Shown piece after piece: positions 15,218 through 23,187 of a DNA stretch of 23,187 nt. Under the pieces are notes generated by a model, which worked only from the letters and a program-made list of their open reading frames with translations, had not been told where the DNA came from and searched no databases. This DNA is from an uncultured Helicobacteraceae bacterium (GTDB taxonomy: Bacteria > Campylobacterota > Campylobacteria > Campylobacterales > UBA6016), in NCBI GenBank assembly GCA_937973585.1, contig CALJKN010000178.1:1-23187 (forward strand), read 5' to 3'. The position numbers and the translations under genes are program-made. Position 1 is the first letter of the stretch; the number at the start of each line of letters is the position of its first letter.

Positions 15218-16222
15218 GTGGTAATATCAAGGAAAAGACTGGGTATAAATCTTATAGATTTTGTCGTAATAGTGCTTGCGTGTTTGGCTTATGTTTTATC
15301 GATAGAGTATATAGGCTCAAAACTAACGTTATCTGCTTTTAGGGGCGATGCATCTTATTATTATGTCAAAATCATTAAAAACGAGTGGATTGATATATAT
15401 CCGCTTGAACCTCTTTTGTGGGTCGTTTGTTTGCCGTATCATAATATTAACTTTACGGAATATCTAATAGCTTCGAATCTTCCGCCGTTCGCACTTAGCC
15501 TCGTTAGCGCAAAAATGTTAGGCGTGTCCGGTATTAGACTCGTAACGGTTGCCTTTTTGCTCTCATTTTCATATTTTGGACTTCATCTACTATTTAATTT
15601 TCAAAGACAATTTATATCGCTTGCTTTATTGCTTTTCGGGATGGCACTTAGCGGCAAAGTGAGGGTGATTCCGCTTTTTGCATCTCCTATGGGGCATATT
15701 TGGTCTGTCGTTCCGGCTCTACTTATATGGGTAGAGCCTTTTTTGCAAAAAAAAATAGTCAAAATAGCCATCTCGGTTGTGATGCTAGTTATATTGGTAG
15801 TTCTTTCGATAGTCGGTGCTTCGGAGTTTTCATCGAAAGCTGCAACATATAGTGCTTACGGAGATGAGGATCCTCTGAGGCTCATAGTTAGAAGTGCAAT
15901 CCAATTTGGATTTATGATTACTTTGGTGCTTATAGGCGGAGGTTTTAGCTCTCTCGAAAAGAGATTGAGAAATCAGTTAATTATATATTTAACTATTATG
16001 TCCTTGTCGGGCGCAATTCCAACACTATCTGCTTTATTTGTGAGATTTGATTATTATTTTTATCCTATTTTGATAATTCAACTTTTTGTCCATTTTGGGC
16101 ATTCGCAGGTTTCTATTTATAGAAGCGTTACAGCTTCTATATTTGTTTTGGCATATTCGATAGCTAGCGGTGTCCAATGGGTAAACTCAATATCCTCATG
16201 GATTTTTTATGGGATTATGTAG
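15218..16222 (+). CDS. Wzy/EpsG-like polysaccharide polymerase
   Basis: A very hydrophobic 334-residue protein with about ten membrane segments. An early luminal-type stretch (AFRGDASYYYVKII, then EPLLWVV near 67) and LLFNFQRQFISLALLLFGM near 125-143 match the EpsG/Wzy layout, in which a conserved Arg-Gln pair follows an Asn-Phe in the middle of the protein. It would join lipid-linked repeat units at the periplasmic face. The start is a GTG with only a weak purine-rich AAGA next to it, so the exact N-terminus is uncertain. It leads a rightward unit with the flippase-like and two glycosyltransferase genes. Assignment rests on topology, motif and neighbours. Confidence 0.75.
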   Translation: MVISRKRLGINLIDFVVIVLACLAYVLSIEYIGSKLTLSAFRGDASYYYVKIIKNEWIDIYPLEPLLWVVCLPYHNINFTEYLIASNLPPFALSLVSAKMLGVSGIRLVTVAFLLSFSYFGLHLLFNFQRQFISLALLLFGMALSGKVRVIPLFASPMGHIWSVVPALLIWVEPFLQKKIVKIAISVVMLVILVVLSIVGASEFSSKAATYSAYGDEDPLRLIVRSAIQFGFMITLVLIGGGFSSLEKRLRNQLIIYLTIMSLSGAIPTLSALFVRFDYYFYPILIIQLFVHFGHSQVSIYRSVTASIFVLAYSIASGVQWVNSISSWIFYGIM

Positions 16223-16228
16223 TTTCTT

Positions 16229-17170
16229 ATGATTAGAAAAAACAAAGATATCTTAATATTTCAAGCCCTTAACTGGATTGGGTCGTATTTTTTATACGTT
16301 TCGTTCCTAAAAGCGGTATCGCCGGAAATTTTTTCAAAGATTGCGGCCGGAGAGGTTTTTTTCGGTGCTTTCGGTGCTTTTTTGATGACATGGTCGCTAA
16401 GGCGCTTTGATGAATCCCCCTCTTTTGGCTCAGAGATAAACGGACTATCTTTTAGGCTCCTCGTTTTGGGCACCGTTGCTATTTTATTTGCATTATTCGG
16501 GCTCGATTTTACATACATGGCGGCAATCGTACCGATTTTGCTCACTCCGGCTCATCTACCGTTAAAGCTGGGTTTCACAAAACACGCATATCTACTCATA
16601 TCACTCAAACTCATTTTTGTCCCGCTCATATCTATTATAGACACATCAAGGTTGTCTAGTATAGATATGGCATTAATATATTTTGCTCCGACGATTATAT
16701 ACGGCATCGGCATATATGTAGTGTACCTACCGAAATTTAGAGATATATCACATCTACCAAAACCGCACAAAACAAAACAAAAAATAAAACAAATACCGCT
16801 ACTTCTCTCACACATTACGGTTACGATACTCTCCAGTTTAGCATCGGCAACTGCGATAACAAAAGTGGTAGAATCCGGGTGGATTGTTGCGGCCATAGAG
16901 CGCCTAGCTAGATCTGGCTACTCTTTTTTATACCCACATCTAATCAGAAAAGGGGTTATAGGGGGGAGTTTTTCAAAATTTGCCGACGGTATAATTATCG
17001 GGATAGTCGCCCTACTCTATTTTTATACCGGCGAGTATGCGTTTGTGATATTAATGCCGCTACCGGTACTAATAGACATTTTTATGACAAACGGAGCCGG
17101 ACGTCACTATAAAAGTGATATATTTATGATAATTATATTTTTAGCATTGATTGGGGTTTTGAATGGTTAA
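16229..17170 (+). CDS. Wzx-like flippase candidate, short form
   Basis: A 313-residue membrane protein with about nine or ten hydrophobic segments. GWIVAAIERLARSGYSFLYP at 217-236 resembles the stretch in polysaccharide flippases where a helix with an Ala-Glu-Lys/Arg pattern runs into a Leu-Tyr-Pro, so Wzx is the best guess. It would move the lipid-linked repeat unit across the inner membrane. Wzx proteins usually have 400 or more residues and 12-14 helices; here only about 75 residues follow the motif. No in-frame continuation is seen: the next gene starts inside this one (eight-base overlap) with its own GGGG site. No good ribosome binding site precedes ATG 16229, six bases after the polymerase stop. 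Confidence 0.6.
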   Translation: MIRKNKDILIFQALNWIGSYFLYVSFLKAVSPEIFSKIAAGEVFFGAFGAFLMTWSLRRFDESPSFGSEINGLSFRLLVLGTVAILFALFGLDFTYMAAIVPILLTPAHLPLKLGFTKHAYLLISLKLIFVPLISIIDTSRLSSIDMALIYFAPTIIYGIGIYVVYLPKFRDISHLPKPHKTKQKIKQIPLLLSHITVTILSSLASATAITKVVESGWIVAAIERLARSGYSFLYPHLIRKGVIGGSFSKFADGIIIGIVALLYFYTGEYAFVILMPLPVLIDIFMTNGAGRHYKSDIFMIIIFLALIGVLNG

Positions 17171-18122
17171 AAAAGTGATCATCAGCGCCGGAAGGGAAGT
17201 CGGTGGACTTGATGCCTTTGCTAGGGCTTTGGCGCACGGCTTTGGCGAACTTGGAATAGAGGCTGAAATATTACCTCTAAAAGAGATTTTGAGCAAAAGG
17301 CGAAATGAGTTGCGAGATGCAAACGTACTAAAAATTTTTAGCACTACAGCCGTTTTTATCGCCCCTTTTTGTAAAAACGTTATCTCCGTAGCACACGGAT
17401 TACCCAGAATGGATGCTCAAGGATTTTGGAGGTTTGCGGTCATTTTATTGTCTTACAGATTAGCCTCAAAATACGGCATTTTAGGATGTGTCTCAAATTA
17501 CTCAAAACGTAATTTGAAAGCTTTTTTTAATATACAAGCCGACGGAACTATTTTTAATGCCGTATTGCCTATGTTTTTAGATACCGACAACAAAAAAATA
17601 CAAAGAAGCTATATAACCTATATAGGAAGGCTTCATTCCGTAAAAAACGTTATCGCTTTTTTGGAACCGCTAAAAAAGATATCCAAACTCTATCCGGAGT
17701 TTACTATCCAGATTATAGGGCACGGTAGCGACGAAAGAGCTATAAGAGAGCTAACAAAAGATAACGATAGATTTTTTGTATTACCGCCAAAAGAGCCAAA
17801 TGAAGTAGCCGAAATACTCCGAAAAAGTGAGATATTTTTTTCCGGATGCGAAACAGAGGGGCTCGGTATATCGTATATAGAGGCGTTAACACAGGGGGCA
17901 AAAGTCGTAATGCCAAACTCAGGCGGCGGATTGGAGATTGCCCCAAAATTGATCGGCAAAAAAATATTTACGTTTGATTTGAGTATGGACGAAGATGCTA
18001 TCTTTGAGGCATTAGAGGCCGCCGTGCTCTCAAAAAGCGAAGATATATTCGACACAGCTCTGTTTATCCCAAAAACAGTAGCGGCGGAGTATCTCAAATT
18101 ATCAGAAACAAAAAAGAGGTAA
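17163..18122 (+). CDS. Glycosyltransferase family 4 (GT-B fold)
   Basis: Retaining glycosyltransferase acting at the cytoplasmic face during repeat-unit assembly; donor and acceptor are unknown. The N-terminal lobe has the GREVGGLDAFARALAHGFGE donor/acceptor loop, and the C-terminal lobe has YIGRLHSVKNV, IQIIGHGSDERAIREL and the EX7E signature ETEGLGISYIEAL (Glu 232 and Glu 240). At 319 residues it is on the short side for GT4 (usually 350-400), with the trimming mostly in the N-terminal lobe. It overlaps the flippase-like gene by eight bases and is followed after one base by the GT2 gene, so all four are read as one operon. Confidence 0.88.
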   Translation: MVKKVIISAGREVGGLDAFARALAHGFGELGIEAEILPLKEILSKRRNELRDANVLKIFSTTAVFIAPFCKNVISVAHGLPRMDAQGFWRFAVILLSYRLASKYGILGCVSNYSKRNLKAFFNIQADGTIFNAVLPMFLDTDNKKIQRSYITYIGRLHSVKNVIAFLEPLKKISKLYPEFTIQIIGHGSDERAIRELTKDNDRFFVLPPKEPNEVAEILRKSEIFFSGCETEGLGISYIEALTQGAKVVMPNSGGGLEIAPKLIGKKIFTFDLSMDEDAIFEALEAAVLSKSEDIFDTALFIPKTVAAEYLKLSETKKR

Positions 18123-18123
18123 G

Positions 18124-18945
18124 ATGAATTTTTCAGTGTTAATGTCAGTTTATACCAAAGAAAATCCGGAGTATGTCGATAGAGCTTTTCGTAGCATCTG
18201 CGATGAGCAAAGCATTAAGCCGCAACAAATCGTATTGGTTGAGGATGGACGATTAAACGAAGGGCTATATAGTGTTATCCAAAAATGGAAAAGTATTTTG
18301 GGTGATACGTTAAAAAGCGTCCCATTGGCAGAGAATATGGGGCTTGGTACCGCTCTTAAAATAGGGCTTGAAAATTGTGATTACGAAATAGTCGCCAGAA
18401 TGGATACGGACGATATCGCATCTCCCGATAGATTCGAGAAACAACTCTATTTTTTGGAGGAAAATCCACATATATCCGTAGTCGGTAGTTTTATTACCGA
18501 ATTTGAGGGAGACGAGCAAAATATCTATGCAAAAAGGGTACTACCGCAAGAACCGGAGAGATTGTCTGCATTTGCAAAAAGGAGAAACCCGTTAAATCAT
18601 ATGACCGTTATGTTTGTAAAAAACGACGTATTATCGGTTGGAAACTATATACCGTTTTTGGGTTTTGAAGATTACTACCTATGGATTAGAATGTTAAAGG
18701 CGGGCAAACAAATCGCCAATTTACCGATGTTTTTGGTCAACGCTAGAGCCGGAGCGGCAATGCTAGGAAGAAGAGGAGGCCTCGGATACGCCATAACAGA
18801 ATATAAGCTTCAGCGAGAGTTTTTGAGGATAGGGTTTATAGGGATTTTAGATTTTATGTTTAACGTATTTGTTAGATTCTCAACCAGAATAACTCCGCAC
18901 ACCGTCAGAACAATATTTTATAAAAAACTTTTAAGAAAATCATAA
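18124..18945 (+). CDS. Glycosyltransferase family 2 (AmsE-like)
   Basis: Inverting GT-A glycosyltransferase. The N-terminus FSVLMSVYTKENPEYVDRAF is typical of AmsE-like exopolysaccharide enzymes. The nucleotide-sugar site follows: LVEDG near 38-42, ENMGLGTALKIGL near 70-82 and the metal-binding ARMDTDDIASPDR (Asp 94, Asp 96, Asp 97). NPLNHMTVMF and GFEDYYLWIRML form the acceptor half with the catalytic-type ED. A C-terminal hydrophobic helix (IGFIGILDFMFNVFVRF) probably attaches it to the membrane. GAGG lies four bases before the ATG. It is last in the rightward operon and converges on the wzc-like gene 26 bases away. Confidence 0.9.
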   Translation: MNFSVLMSVYTKENPEYVDRAFRSICDEQSIKPQQIVLVEDGRLNEGLYSVIQKWKSILGDTLKSVPLAENMGLGTALKIGLENCDYEIVARMDTDDIASPDRFEKQLYFLEENPHISVVGSFITEFEGDEQNIYAKRVLPQEPERLSAFAKRRNPLNHMTVMFVKNDVLSVGNYIPFLGFEDYYLWIRMLKAGKQIANLPMFLVNARAGAAMLGRRGGLGYAITEYKLQREFLRIGFIGILDFMFNVFVRFSTRITPHTVRTIFYKKLLRKS

Positions 18946-18971
18946 GATCCGATAGTAACCCCTAGTGGGTC

Positions 18972-21344
18972 TCAATTAATATTCTTTTTAATTTTAGGGA
19001 TCACAAACGATAATCTTGATTGCTTTTGCAGTTTATCTATACTTTCGCATCCCAGCCCATCTCCATAGTCTCTCCATTGTATGCCGTTTAGGATAATTCC
19101 GGTTTTTGAGATATCTACATCAAAAAGCTTTAGGTTTGCAAATATTTTTTCCAAAGAGCGTTTTTTTGTAGAGTACGCCCGCAGAACAAATATAGTAAGA
19201 TCAACATACTTTGCATACTCAAAAGCATCTATCGTAATGGACGTATTTGGGCAGTTTAATAAAACAAAATCAAACTCTTTTTTGAGCTCTTCTATAAGTG
19301 TAAAAATTTTTTTAGGGGATAAATACTTTGTCCTTTTATGTTCCCCGGAACCTGTCGTCACCATAAATAAATTTTCATGATTACATTTTATAGGCAATTT
19401 TGCAGACCCTACGGCGGAGTCAAAATAATTACTTACCCCGGGATGCCCGCCGCTTGAGAGCTCAAACTCGGATTCTATTTTTGACTCTTTAAAGTCCAAA
19501 TCCACAACCACGGTTTTATATCCTGCAAAAGCCAAAGACGACGCTATATTAGATACGCACGTAGTTTTACCGTCGTTTGCAAAAGAGGCAGATATGGAGA
19601 TGCATTTACACATATTCTTGTCGCTCAAATGAAGTATATGCGAGCGTATATTTCTAAAAGCACCACAAAAATAGACATCTAATTGTTTTTGTATATACGG
19701 AATCATATATACCGTATGCACATCTACCGCCCTGAGTATATCCTGCTTATCCTCCAGCACTCCATCCCAAAAATAAAGCCCTAAAGATATTGATATCCCC
19801 AATACAAGACCCAAAAAAGAAAACACAAATAAAGTCCTATTAACATTAGGGGATACCGGAATATCAGATGCGGTAGCAATATCTAAAAGAGAGTTACTAG
19901 ATACTGTGGATGCTTTAAGAATAGAGGCTTCCGACTCTTTTTCTAGCAAATAGGAATACACTTTTTCGTTTACCAGATACTCTCTTTTGAGGTTTATATA
20001 TTCTCTCTCTTTTTGCGGCAACCCCTTAAACATCCCCTCGTTTTTAGCAATAATCCTTTCCATTGAGTTTTTACGCTCATGTATCCCAACCTTTACACTC
20101 TCCATATTGCTGGCAATGTCGGCCTTTAGTTTTTTGATTTGGCTATTGACCTGCATCACCTCCGGATGCTTGTCCGTATATTCGGCCACAAGGGCACTTT
20201 TTTTAATCTCCAAATCACTTAAACTTTTTAGTAGCTTCGTAATCAAAGCATCATTAATCGACGGAAATACCGTCTCGGCGGCCAAATAACCGTAATCCCC
20301 TTTTTTTAGCGCCTCTGTCAACCTATCTATCTGTCTAGTCTCTATCTCCATTTGGGCTAACTGCTGATCAAGGGCACTCAGTTTTCTTGCGGATACCTCG
20401 GTCTCTACGGCTATATCCATCAAACCGTTATCTTTTTTAAAGGTTTCCAATATTTTTTCAGATTTTTCCAAATTTGCTTTGATTGTACCCATTTGGTTTC
20501 TGATAAAATCTAGTGTAGCCGTTGCTTGGGCGGTTTTACTATCGACGTTATGTTCTATACTGCTTTTTGCTAGAGAGGTTACTATCTCCTTTGCCCTCTC
20601 CGGGCTAGTATCCTGATATGATATGCCTATTACGTAAGCCTCTTTTGCTATTTGTTCTACTTTTAATCTAGAGGTAACATCATCTGCCATCTCAAAGTTA
20701 TGCCTATTAATAGAAAAATAATAATTATTGCTTAAAAAAATATCATCGGAGGCATTTTTGGATAGCACAAAAGTCACCTCTTTTGTTTTTACCGTATCTC
20801 CAAATTTATGCACCCCTTTATAATAAGTCTCATCCGATAATCCTAGCTCCGATAACAATGAAACATCGGTTTCAACCTTAAAAAAATTCTTATCAAGAAC
20901 TTGAACTTTAAACAACTTATTATATGCACTCTTATTGTGTACCTTGTAACTTGAAACAAAAAACGGGGAGTGCCCCCTGTATATCTCTTTTTTTTTGAAT
21001 AATCCGTCTGCTATATACCCAATGTCAAACGAAACATCTTTTAACGCCTTATTAATGAGTTTTTTTGATTTTACTATCTCTATCTCTGTTTTTAAATCTT
21101 CAACCCCGCTCGCTCCGAACGCTTCATCTATCTTGTTTTTTGCTTTATCGTTATCTTTGTTTTTTATAAGTATGCTAGCCTTTGCCTCATAAAGCGGCTC
21201 AGAAAAATATAACTTTACAGCTCCGATAACCAAAAAAATAGCCGTGCAAACATTGATTATGAGTTTTCTTCTATGTAGTGCTCTAAATATTTTTTTTGGA
21301 CTAATCGATATCTCTTCAGTATGCTCGACTGTTTTTTGGTTCAA
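18972..21344 (-). CDS. Wzc-like polysaccharide co-polymerase with degenerate BY-kinase domain
   Basis: Inner-membrane chain-length regulator of 790 residues. Layout: TM1 about 27-47 within a Wzz domain, a long periplasmic part with coiled coils (about 260-430), a GNVR region (LPQKEREYINLKREYL, about 440-470), TM2 504-525, then a cytoplasmic P-loop domain. Here key kinase features differ. The EX2RX2R motif reads GAFRNIR (Gly 561 for Glu). Walker A is SFANDGKTT rather than PGEGKST, keeping GKTT 592-595. Walker A' DLD (615-617) is kept, with Lys for Arg. Walker B has Asn 697 for Asp (FVLLNCPN). The C-terminus has a single Tyr instead of a Tyr cluster. It may be a PCP with weak or no kinase activity. 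Its ATG overlaps the wza-like stop (ATGA). Confidence 0.9.
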   Translation of the reverse strand: MNQKTVEHTEEISISPKKIFRALHRRKLIINVCTAIFLVIGAVKLYFSEPLYEAKASILIKNKDNDKAKNKIDEAFGASGVEDLKTEIEIVKSKKLINKALKDVSFDIGYIADGLFKKKEIYRGHSPFFVSSYKVHNKSAYNKLFKVQVLDKNFFKVETDVSLLSELGLSDETYYKGVHKFGDTVKTKEVTFVLSKNASDDIFLSNNYYFSINRHNFEMADDVTSRLKVEQIAKEAYVIGISYQDTSPERAKEIVTSLAKSSIEHNVDSKTAQATATLDFIRNQMGTIKANLEKSEKILETFKKDNGLMDIAVETEVSARKLSALDQQLAQMEIETRQIDRLTEALKKGDYGYLAAETVFPSINDALITKLLKSLSDLEIKKSALVAEYTDKHPEVMQVNSQIKKLKADIASNMESVKVGIHERKNSMERIIAKNEGMFKGLPQKEREYINLKREYLVNEKVYSYLLEKESEASILKASTVSSNSLLDIATASDIPVSPNVNRTLFVFSFLGLVLGISISLGLYFWDGVLEDKQDILRAVDVHTVYMIPYIQKQLDVYFCGAFRNIRSHILHLSDKNMCKCISISASFANDGKTTCVSNIASSLAFAGYKTVVVDLDFKESKIESEFELSSGGHPGVSNYFDSAVGSAKLPIKCNHENLFMVTTGSGEHKRTKYLSPKKIFTLIEELKKEFDFVLLNCPNTSITIDAFEYAKYVDLTIFVLRAYSTKKRSLEKIFANLKLFDVDISKTGIILNGIQWRDYGDGLGCESIDKLQKQSRLSFVIPKIKKNIN

Positions 21345-22069
21345 AATCTGGTCTTTCTTGTGATTACATTATCGAGATAGAAGACACTACCGGTTAGGGC
21401 TAGTAAAATCTGTCCGATATTCGTATTTACCATCTTCAGTCCGTTAGGCTCTACATATATTATATCCCCCGGAAATATCGGCGGAGCTTTTTTTATGGAA
21501 GCTATTTTGGTCATATCTACTTCGTAAACATCCGGATTTTTTGGATTTCCCCTAATTATTTTAATTGAACTCCTATCGGCATAAGTGCTAAAATCTTCGG
21601 CGTACGCCAACGCCTCCATTATGTTGAGTACATTTTTATCCACCCTTATGGCTCCCGGTTTATTCACCTCTCCTATAATGAAAACTTTAGGATTTATCAA
21701 ATCGATAGTTACTTGAGGGTTCTTGATAAACTGCAATAGTTTTTCCGTAACTGCTGCCGTGGCTTCACATAATGTCATGTTTTCAACGGATACATACCCG
21801 ATTAACGGCACCGATACCCAACCGTTTGAAGTAACTAAAATGCCCAAATCGGAAGACGGCGGAACCAAATCCGACCTAGTGCTAATCTCGGGATGTTTTG
21901 CAACTATAATGGCCAATCTATCACCTTTTTTAATTTTATACGAAGATGTTTTGTTATTGTCCATCGCATTAGCATTTGTTTTTGCATCGGATATCAATAC
22001 ATAATCTTGTTTTGTCATGCAACCGCCCAAAATCAAACAAAAGTACAAAACAGTCAATATATTTTTCAT
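21341..22069 (-). CDS. Wza-like outer-membrane polysaccharide export lipoprotein
   Basis: Forms the export channel partner of Wzc. The signal ends LILGGC (Cys 17 lipidated). The mature protein has a Poly_export (PES) domain starting YKIKKGDRLAI and running to about residue 125 (NGWVSVPLIGYVSVENMTL, FIKNPQVTIDLI), then one SLBB-like domain from KVFIIGEVNKPGAIRV to about 200 (PGDIIYVEP). A C-terminal helix, IGQILLALTGSVFYL, may insert in the outer membrane. At 242 residues it is much shorter than E. coli Wza (379) and lacks a second SLBB domain, as many single-SLBB exporters do. No clear ribosome binding site; it lies 12 bases after the methyltransferase stop. Confidence 0.9.
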   Translation of the reverse strand: MKNILTVLYFCLILGGCMTKQDYVLISDAKTNANAMDNNKTSSYKIKKGDRLAIIVAKHPEISTRSDLVPPSSDLGILVTSNGWVSVPLIGYVSVENMTLCEATAAVTEKLLQFIKNPQVTIDLINPKVFIIGEVNKPGAIRVDKNVLNIMEALAYAEDFSTYADRSSIKIIRGNPKNPDVYEVDMTKIASIKKAPPIFPGDIIYVEPNGLKMVNTNIGQILLALTGSVFYLDNVITRKTRF

Positions 22070-22081
22070 AGGTTTAAACGT

Positions 22082-23011
22082 TTATTTTTTGGTTGAAATA
22101 ATAACGGCGCTTGTCGTATTTATATCATCCGCACTATAGTTGCTAAATTTTGAATCTAATACAAAACCGACACTCTCTGCTTTTTCAAGCAACGGCTCAT
22201 CGCCCTTTTTGTTGGCAAACAACTCACAAAATCCAATATCACCGAAAATAGCCGTAAAATCAGAGTGCCGCAAGCGGTTCATATACATATATCTATTGCC
22301 CGCCAATTCATCAAACTCTTTATCATTAAATTGCAAAAAATTTATTGCGGATATATTTTTGTCTGAATATGCAAAATGGTCGGAATAATCTATGTTGTTT
22401 AGCATAAAGCCGTCCTTTTTTAGCACCCTAAAAACTTCCTTAAATACCCCTATCAAAATATCTTTTGGAATATGCTCCAAAACATCCCAAGAGTAGAAAA
22501 TATCAAAACTACCGTCCGCAAAATCGAGTTTTTGCGCATCGGCAGGTGATATATACGATATACCAAAATCGGACGTTTTAAAGCTTTTAGGTTTTATATT
22601 TTCTAGCAGATAATCAAATTTAGTTCCAATAACCCTGCCGCCTAGGGCTTCTTCTATTATTTCTCTATTTTTTTGCATATATCCCAAATAATCATTCATA
22701 ATGTCTTCATTTAGGTACGGGTTTTTATCTACCGTTGTTACCGAATTCACACCGCATAACCAGAGTGCAAGCGGTATGATAACGGTTCTGCCGGTTCCTA
22801 ATTCTAAAAACTGTTTATCTTTGTACTCGATATTTGCACGCTCAAAAGAAGACAATAGCTCATTTGCAGATTTAAAATGTTGGATATAGTCAATCTTGTC
22901 GGCTCTGAGAGATCCAAAATTTCTTTGTAGTAAAAAATAAATATTGTATGAAAACTCTTCCGGCAATTTAGAAACTGCATTTTGGATAAAAGCTTTGAGC
23001 TTAAAATTCAT
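22082..23011 (-). CDS. SAM-dependent methyltransferase (class I)
   Basis: 309 residues with a Rossmann methyltransferase core: motif I FLELGTGRTVIIPLAL near 68-83, acidic TTVDKNPYL near 92-100, LDFADGSFDIFYSWDVLEHI near 162-181 and a following strand VLKKDGFMLNNID. The target is unknown. Its place between argH and the export genes suggests it methylates a sugar of the polysaccharide, but that is inference. ATG 23011 is chosen because it overlaps the argH stop by 11 bases, in the usual tight style of this genome; the frame is open to 23098, but that extension lies inside argH coding sequence. Only a weak AGGG site is seen upstream, at the end of argH. Confidence 0.82.
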   Translation of the reverse strand: MNFKLKAFIQNAVSKLPEEFSYNIYFLLQRNFGSLRADKIDYIQHFKSANELLSSFERANIEYKDKQFLELGTGRTVIIPLALWLCGVNSVTTVDKNPYLNEDIMNDYLGYMQKNREIIEEALGGRVIGTKFDYLLENIKPKSFKTSDFGISYISPADAQKLDFADGSFDIFYSWDVLEHIPKDILIGVFKEVFRVLKKDGFMLNNIDYSDHFAYSDKNISAINFLQFNDKEFDELAGNRYMYMNRLRHSDFTAIFGDIGFCELFANKKGDEPLLEKAESVGFVLDSKFSNYSADDINTTSAVIISTKK

Positions 23012-23187
23012 CTGTAGCCCTTTGCAAAAAATCCTCAAAATATTTGATCTGAGCCAAAACAGACTCCTCGGAGGTGCCGCCGAGGCTTTTTCTGGCATTC
23101 ATAGAGTTTATGTGCTTTATCGCCTCCATGGTGTCATTTTCTATCCTGTTATCTATACTTTTTAGCTCTTCAAAAGTCAGTTCTGAT
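23001..23187 (-). CDS. argH: Argininosuccinate lyase, C-terminal 61 residues (partial)
   Basis: Runs off the right edge of the window; only the C-terminus is present. The visible part begins SELTFEELKSIDNRIENDT and contains MNARKSLGGTSEESVLAQI, which matches the ArgH C-terminus (consensus N-A-R-x-S-x-G-G-T-x-x-x-x-V). The complete enzyme splits argininosuccinate to arginine and fumarate in arginine synthesis. The stop TAA (23003-23001) lies inside the start of the methyltransferase gene, so the polysaccharide export genes may be read from the argH promoter in part. Confidence 0.88.
   Translation of the reverse strand, partial: SELTFEELKSIDNRIENDTMEAIKHINSMNARKSLGGTSEESVLAQIKYFEDFLQRATDEF

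Noticed and set aside
15196..15343. ATG-started short open frame (MDLKNGKSGN...) overlapping the polymerase start in another frame
   Set aside because: No ribosome binding site and no protein-like pattern; it overlaps the hydrophobic N-terminus of the polymerase. A leader peptide cannot be excluded but is not supported.
18950..18972. Possible hairpin ACCC-CTAGT-GGGT between the convergent GT2 and wzc-like genes
   Set aside because: Only four base pairs and no adjacent T-run; too weak to call a terminator.
23012..23098. N-terminal extension of the methyltransferase frame
   Set aside because: It lies within the argH coding sequence, whose C-terminal motif is clear, and its residues do not resemble a methyltransferase N-terminus.
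1..23187. Search for tRNA genes, CRISPR arrays, IS elements and defence systems
   Set aside because: No tRNA T-loop pattern in a cloverleaf context, no regularly spaced repeats, no transposase or integrase motifs, and no nuclease or toxin-antitoxin pair were seen.

Overview
The window looks like a piece of a Campylobacterota (Epsilonproteobacteria) chromosome. The evidence is the clpS-clpA-aat order (the same order as I recall for Campylobacter jejuni Cj1107-Cj1109), a lone flgH behind a sigma-54-type promoter, T-rich promoters with TATAAT boxes and no clear -35, very tight packing, and a protein style (CmoB, 11-TM NSS transporter, glycine-zipper lipoprotein) typical of that phylum. A genus cannot be named from sequence alone. 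I support 24 coding regions; no stretch of more than about 150 bases lacks a gene. No tRNA, rRNA, IS element or CRISPR array was seen.

Region 1 (1-5.9 kb): an N-degron proteolysis operon, clpS-clpA-aat, runs rightward. Aat makes destabilising N termini, ClpS recognises them and ClpA unfolds the substrate for ClpP. Converging on it are flgH (flagellar L-ring) with its own GG-N10-GC promoter, and a two-gene unit of a glycine-zipper outer-membrane lipoprotein and a sodium:neurotransmitter-symporter-family transporter.

Region 2 (5.9-11.3 kb): mostly housekeeping and unknown genes in divergent or convergent pairs. They are an HTH-like hypothetical protein against a metallo-beta-lactamase/glyoxalase-II-like hydrolase, then a leftward unit of a small Cys-rich lipoprotein, cmoB (wobble uridine modification) and a hotdog protein, then pepD-like dipeptidase and an MFS transporter.

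Region 3 (11.3-14.1 kb): a PAS-containing membrane histidine kinase followed by a response regulator with a large C-terminal region of no recognised DNA-binding type.

Region 4 (14.1-23.2 kb): a compact surface-polysaccharide locus. A polyprenyl-phosphate sugar-phosphate transferase (leftward) diverges from polymerase, flippase-like, GT4 and GT2 genes (rightward). These converge on a leftward run argH (partial)-methyltransferase-wza-like-wzc-like. All parts of a Wzy-dependent capsule/EPS route are represented: priming, extension, flipping, polymerisation, chain-length control and outer-membrane export. Two parts are unusual: the Wzc-like protein has lost several residues that define a bacterial tyrosine kinase and lacks the Tyr tail, and the flippase-like protein is about 100 residues short. 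By eye, this region is more AT-rich than pepD or clpA, as polysaccharide loci often are.
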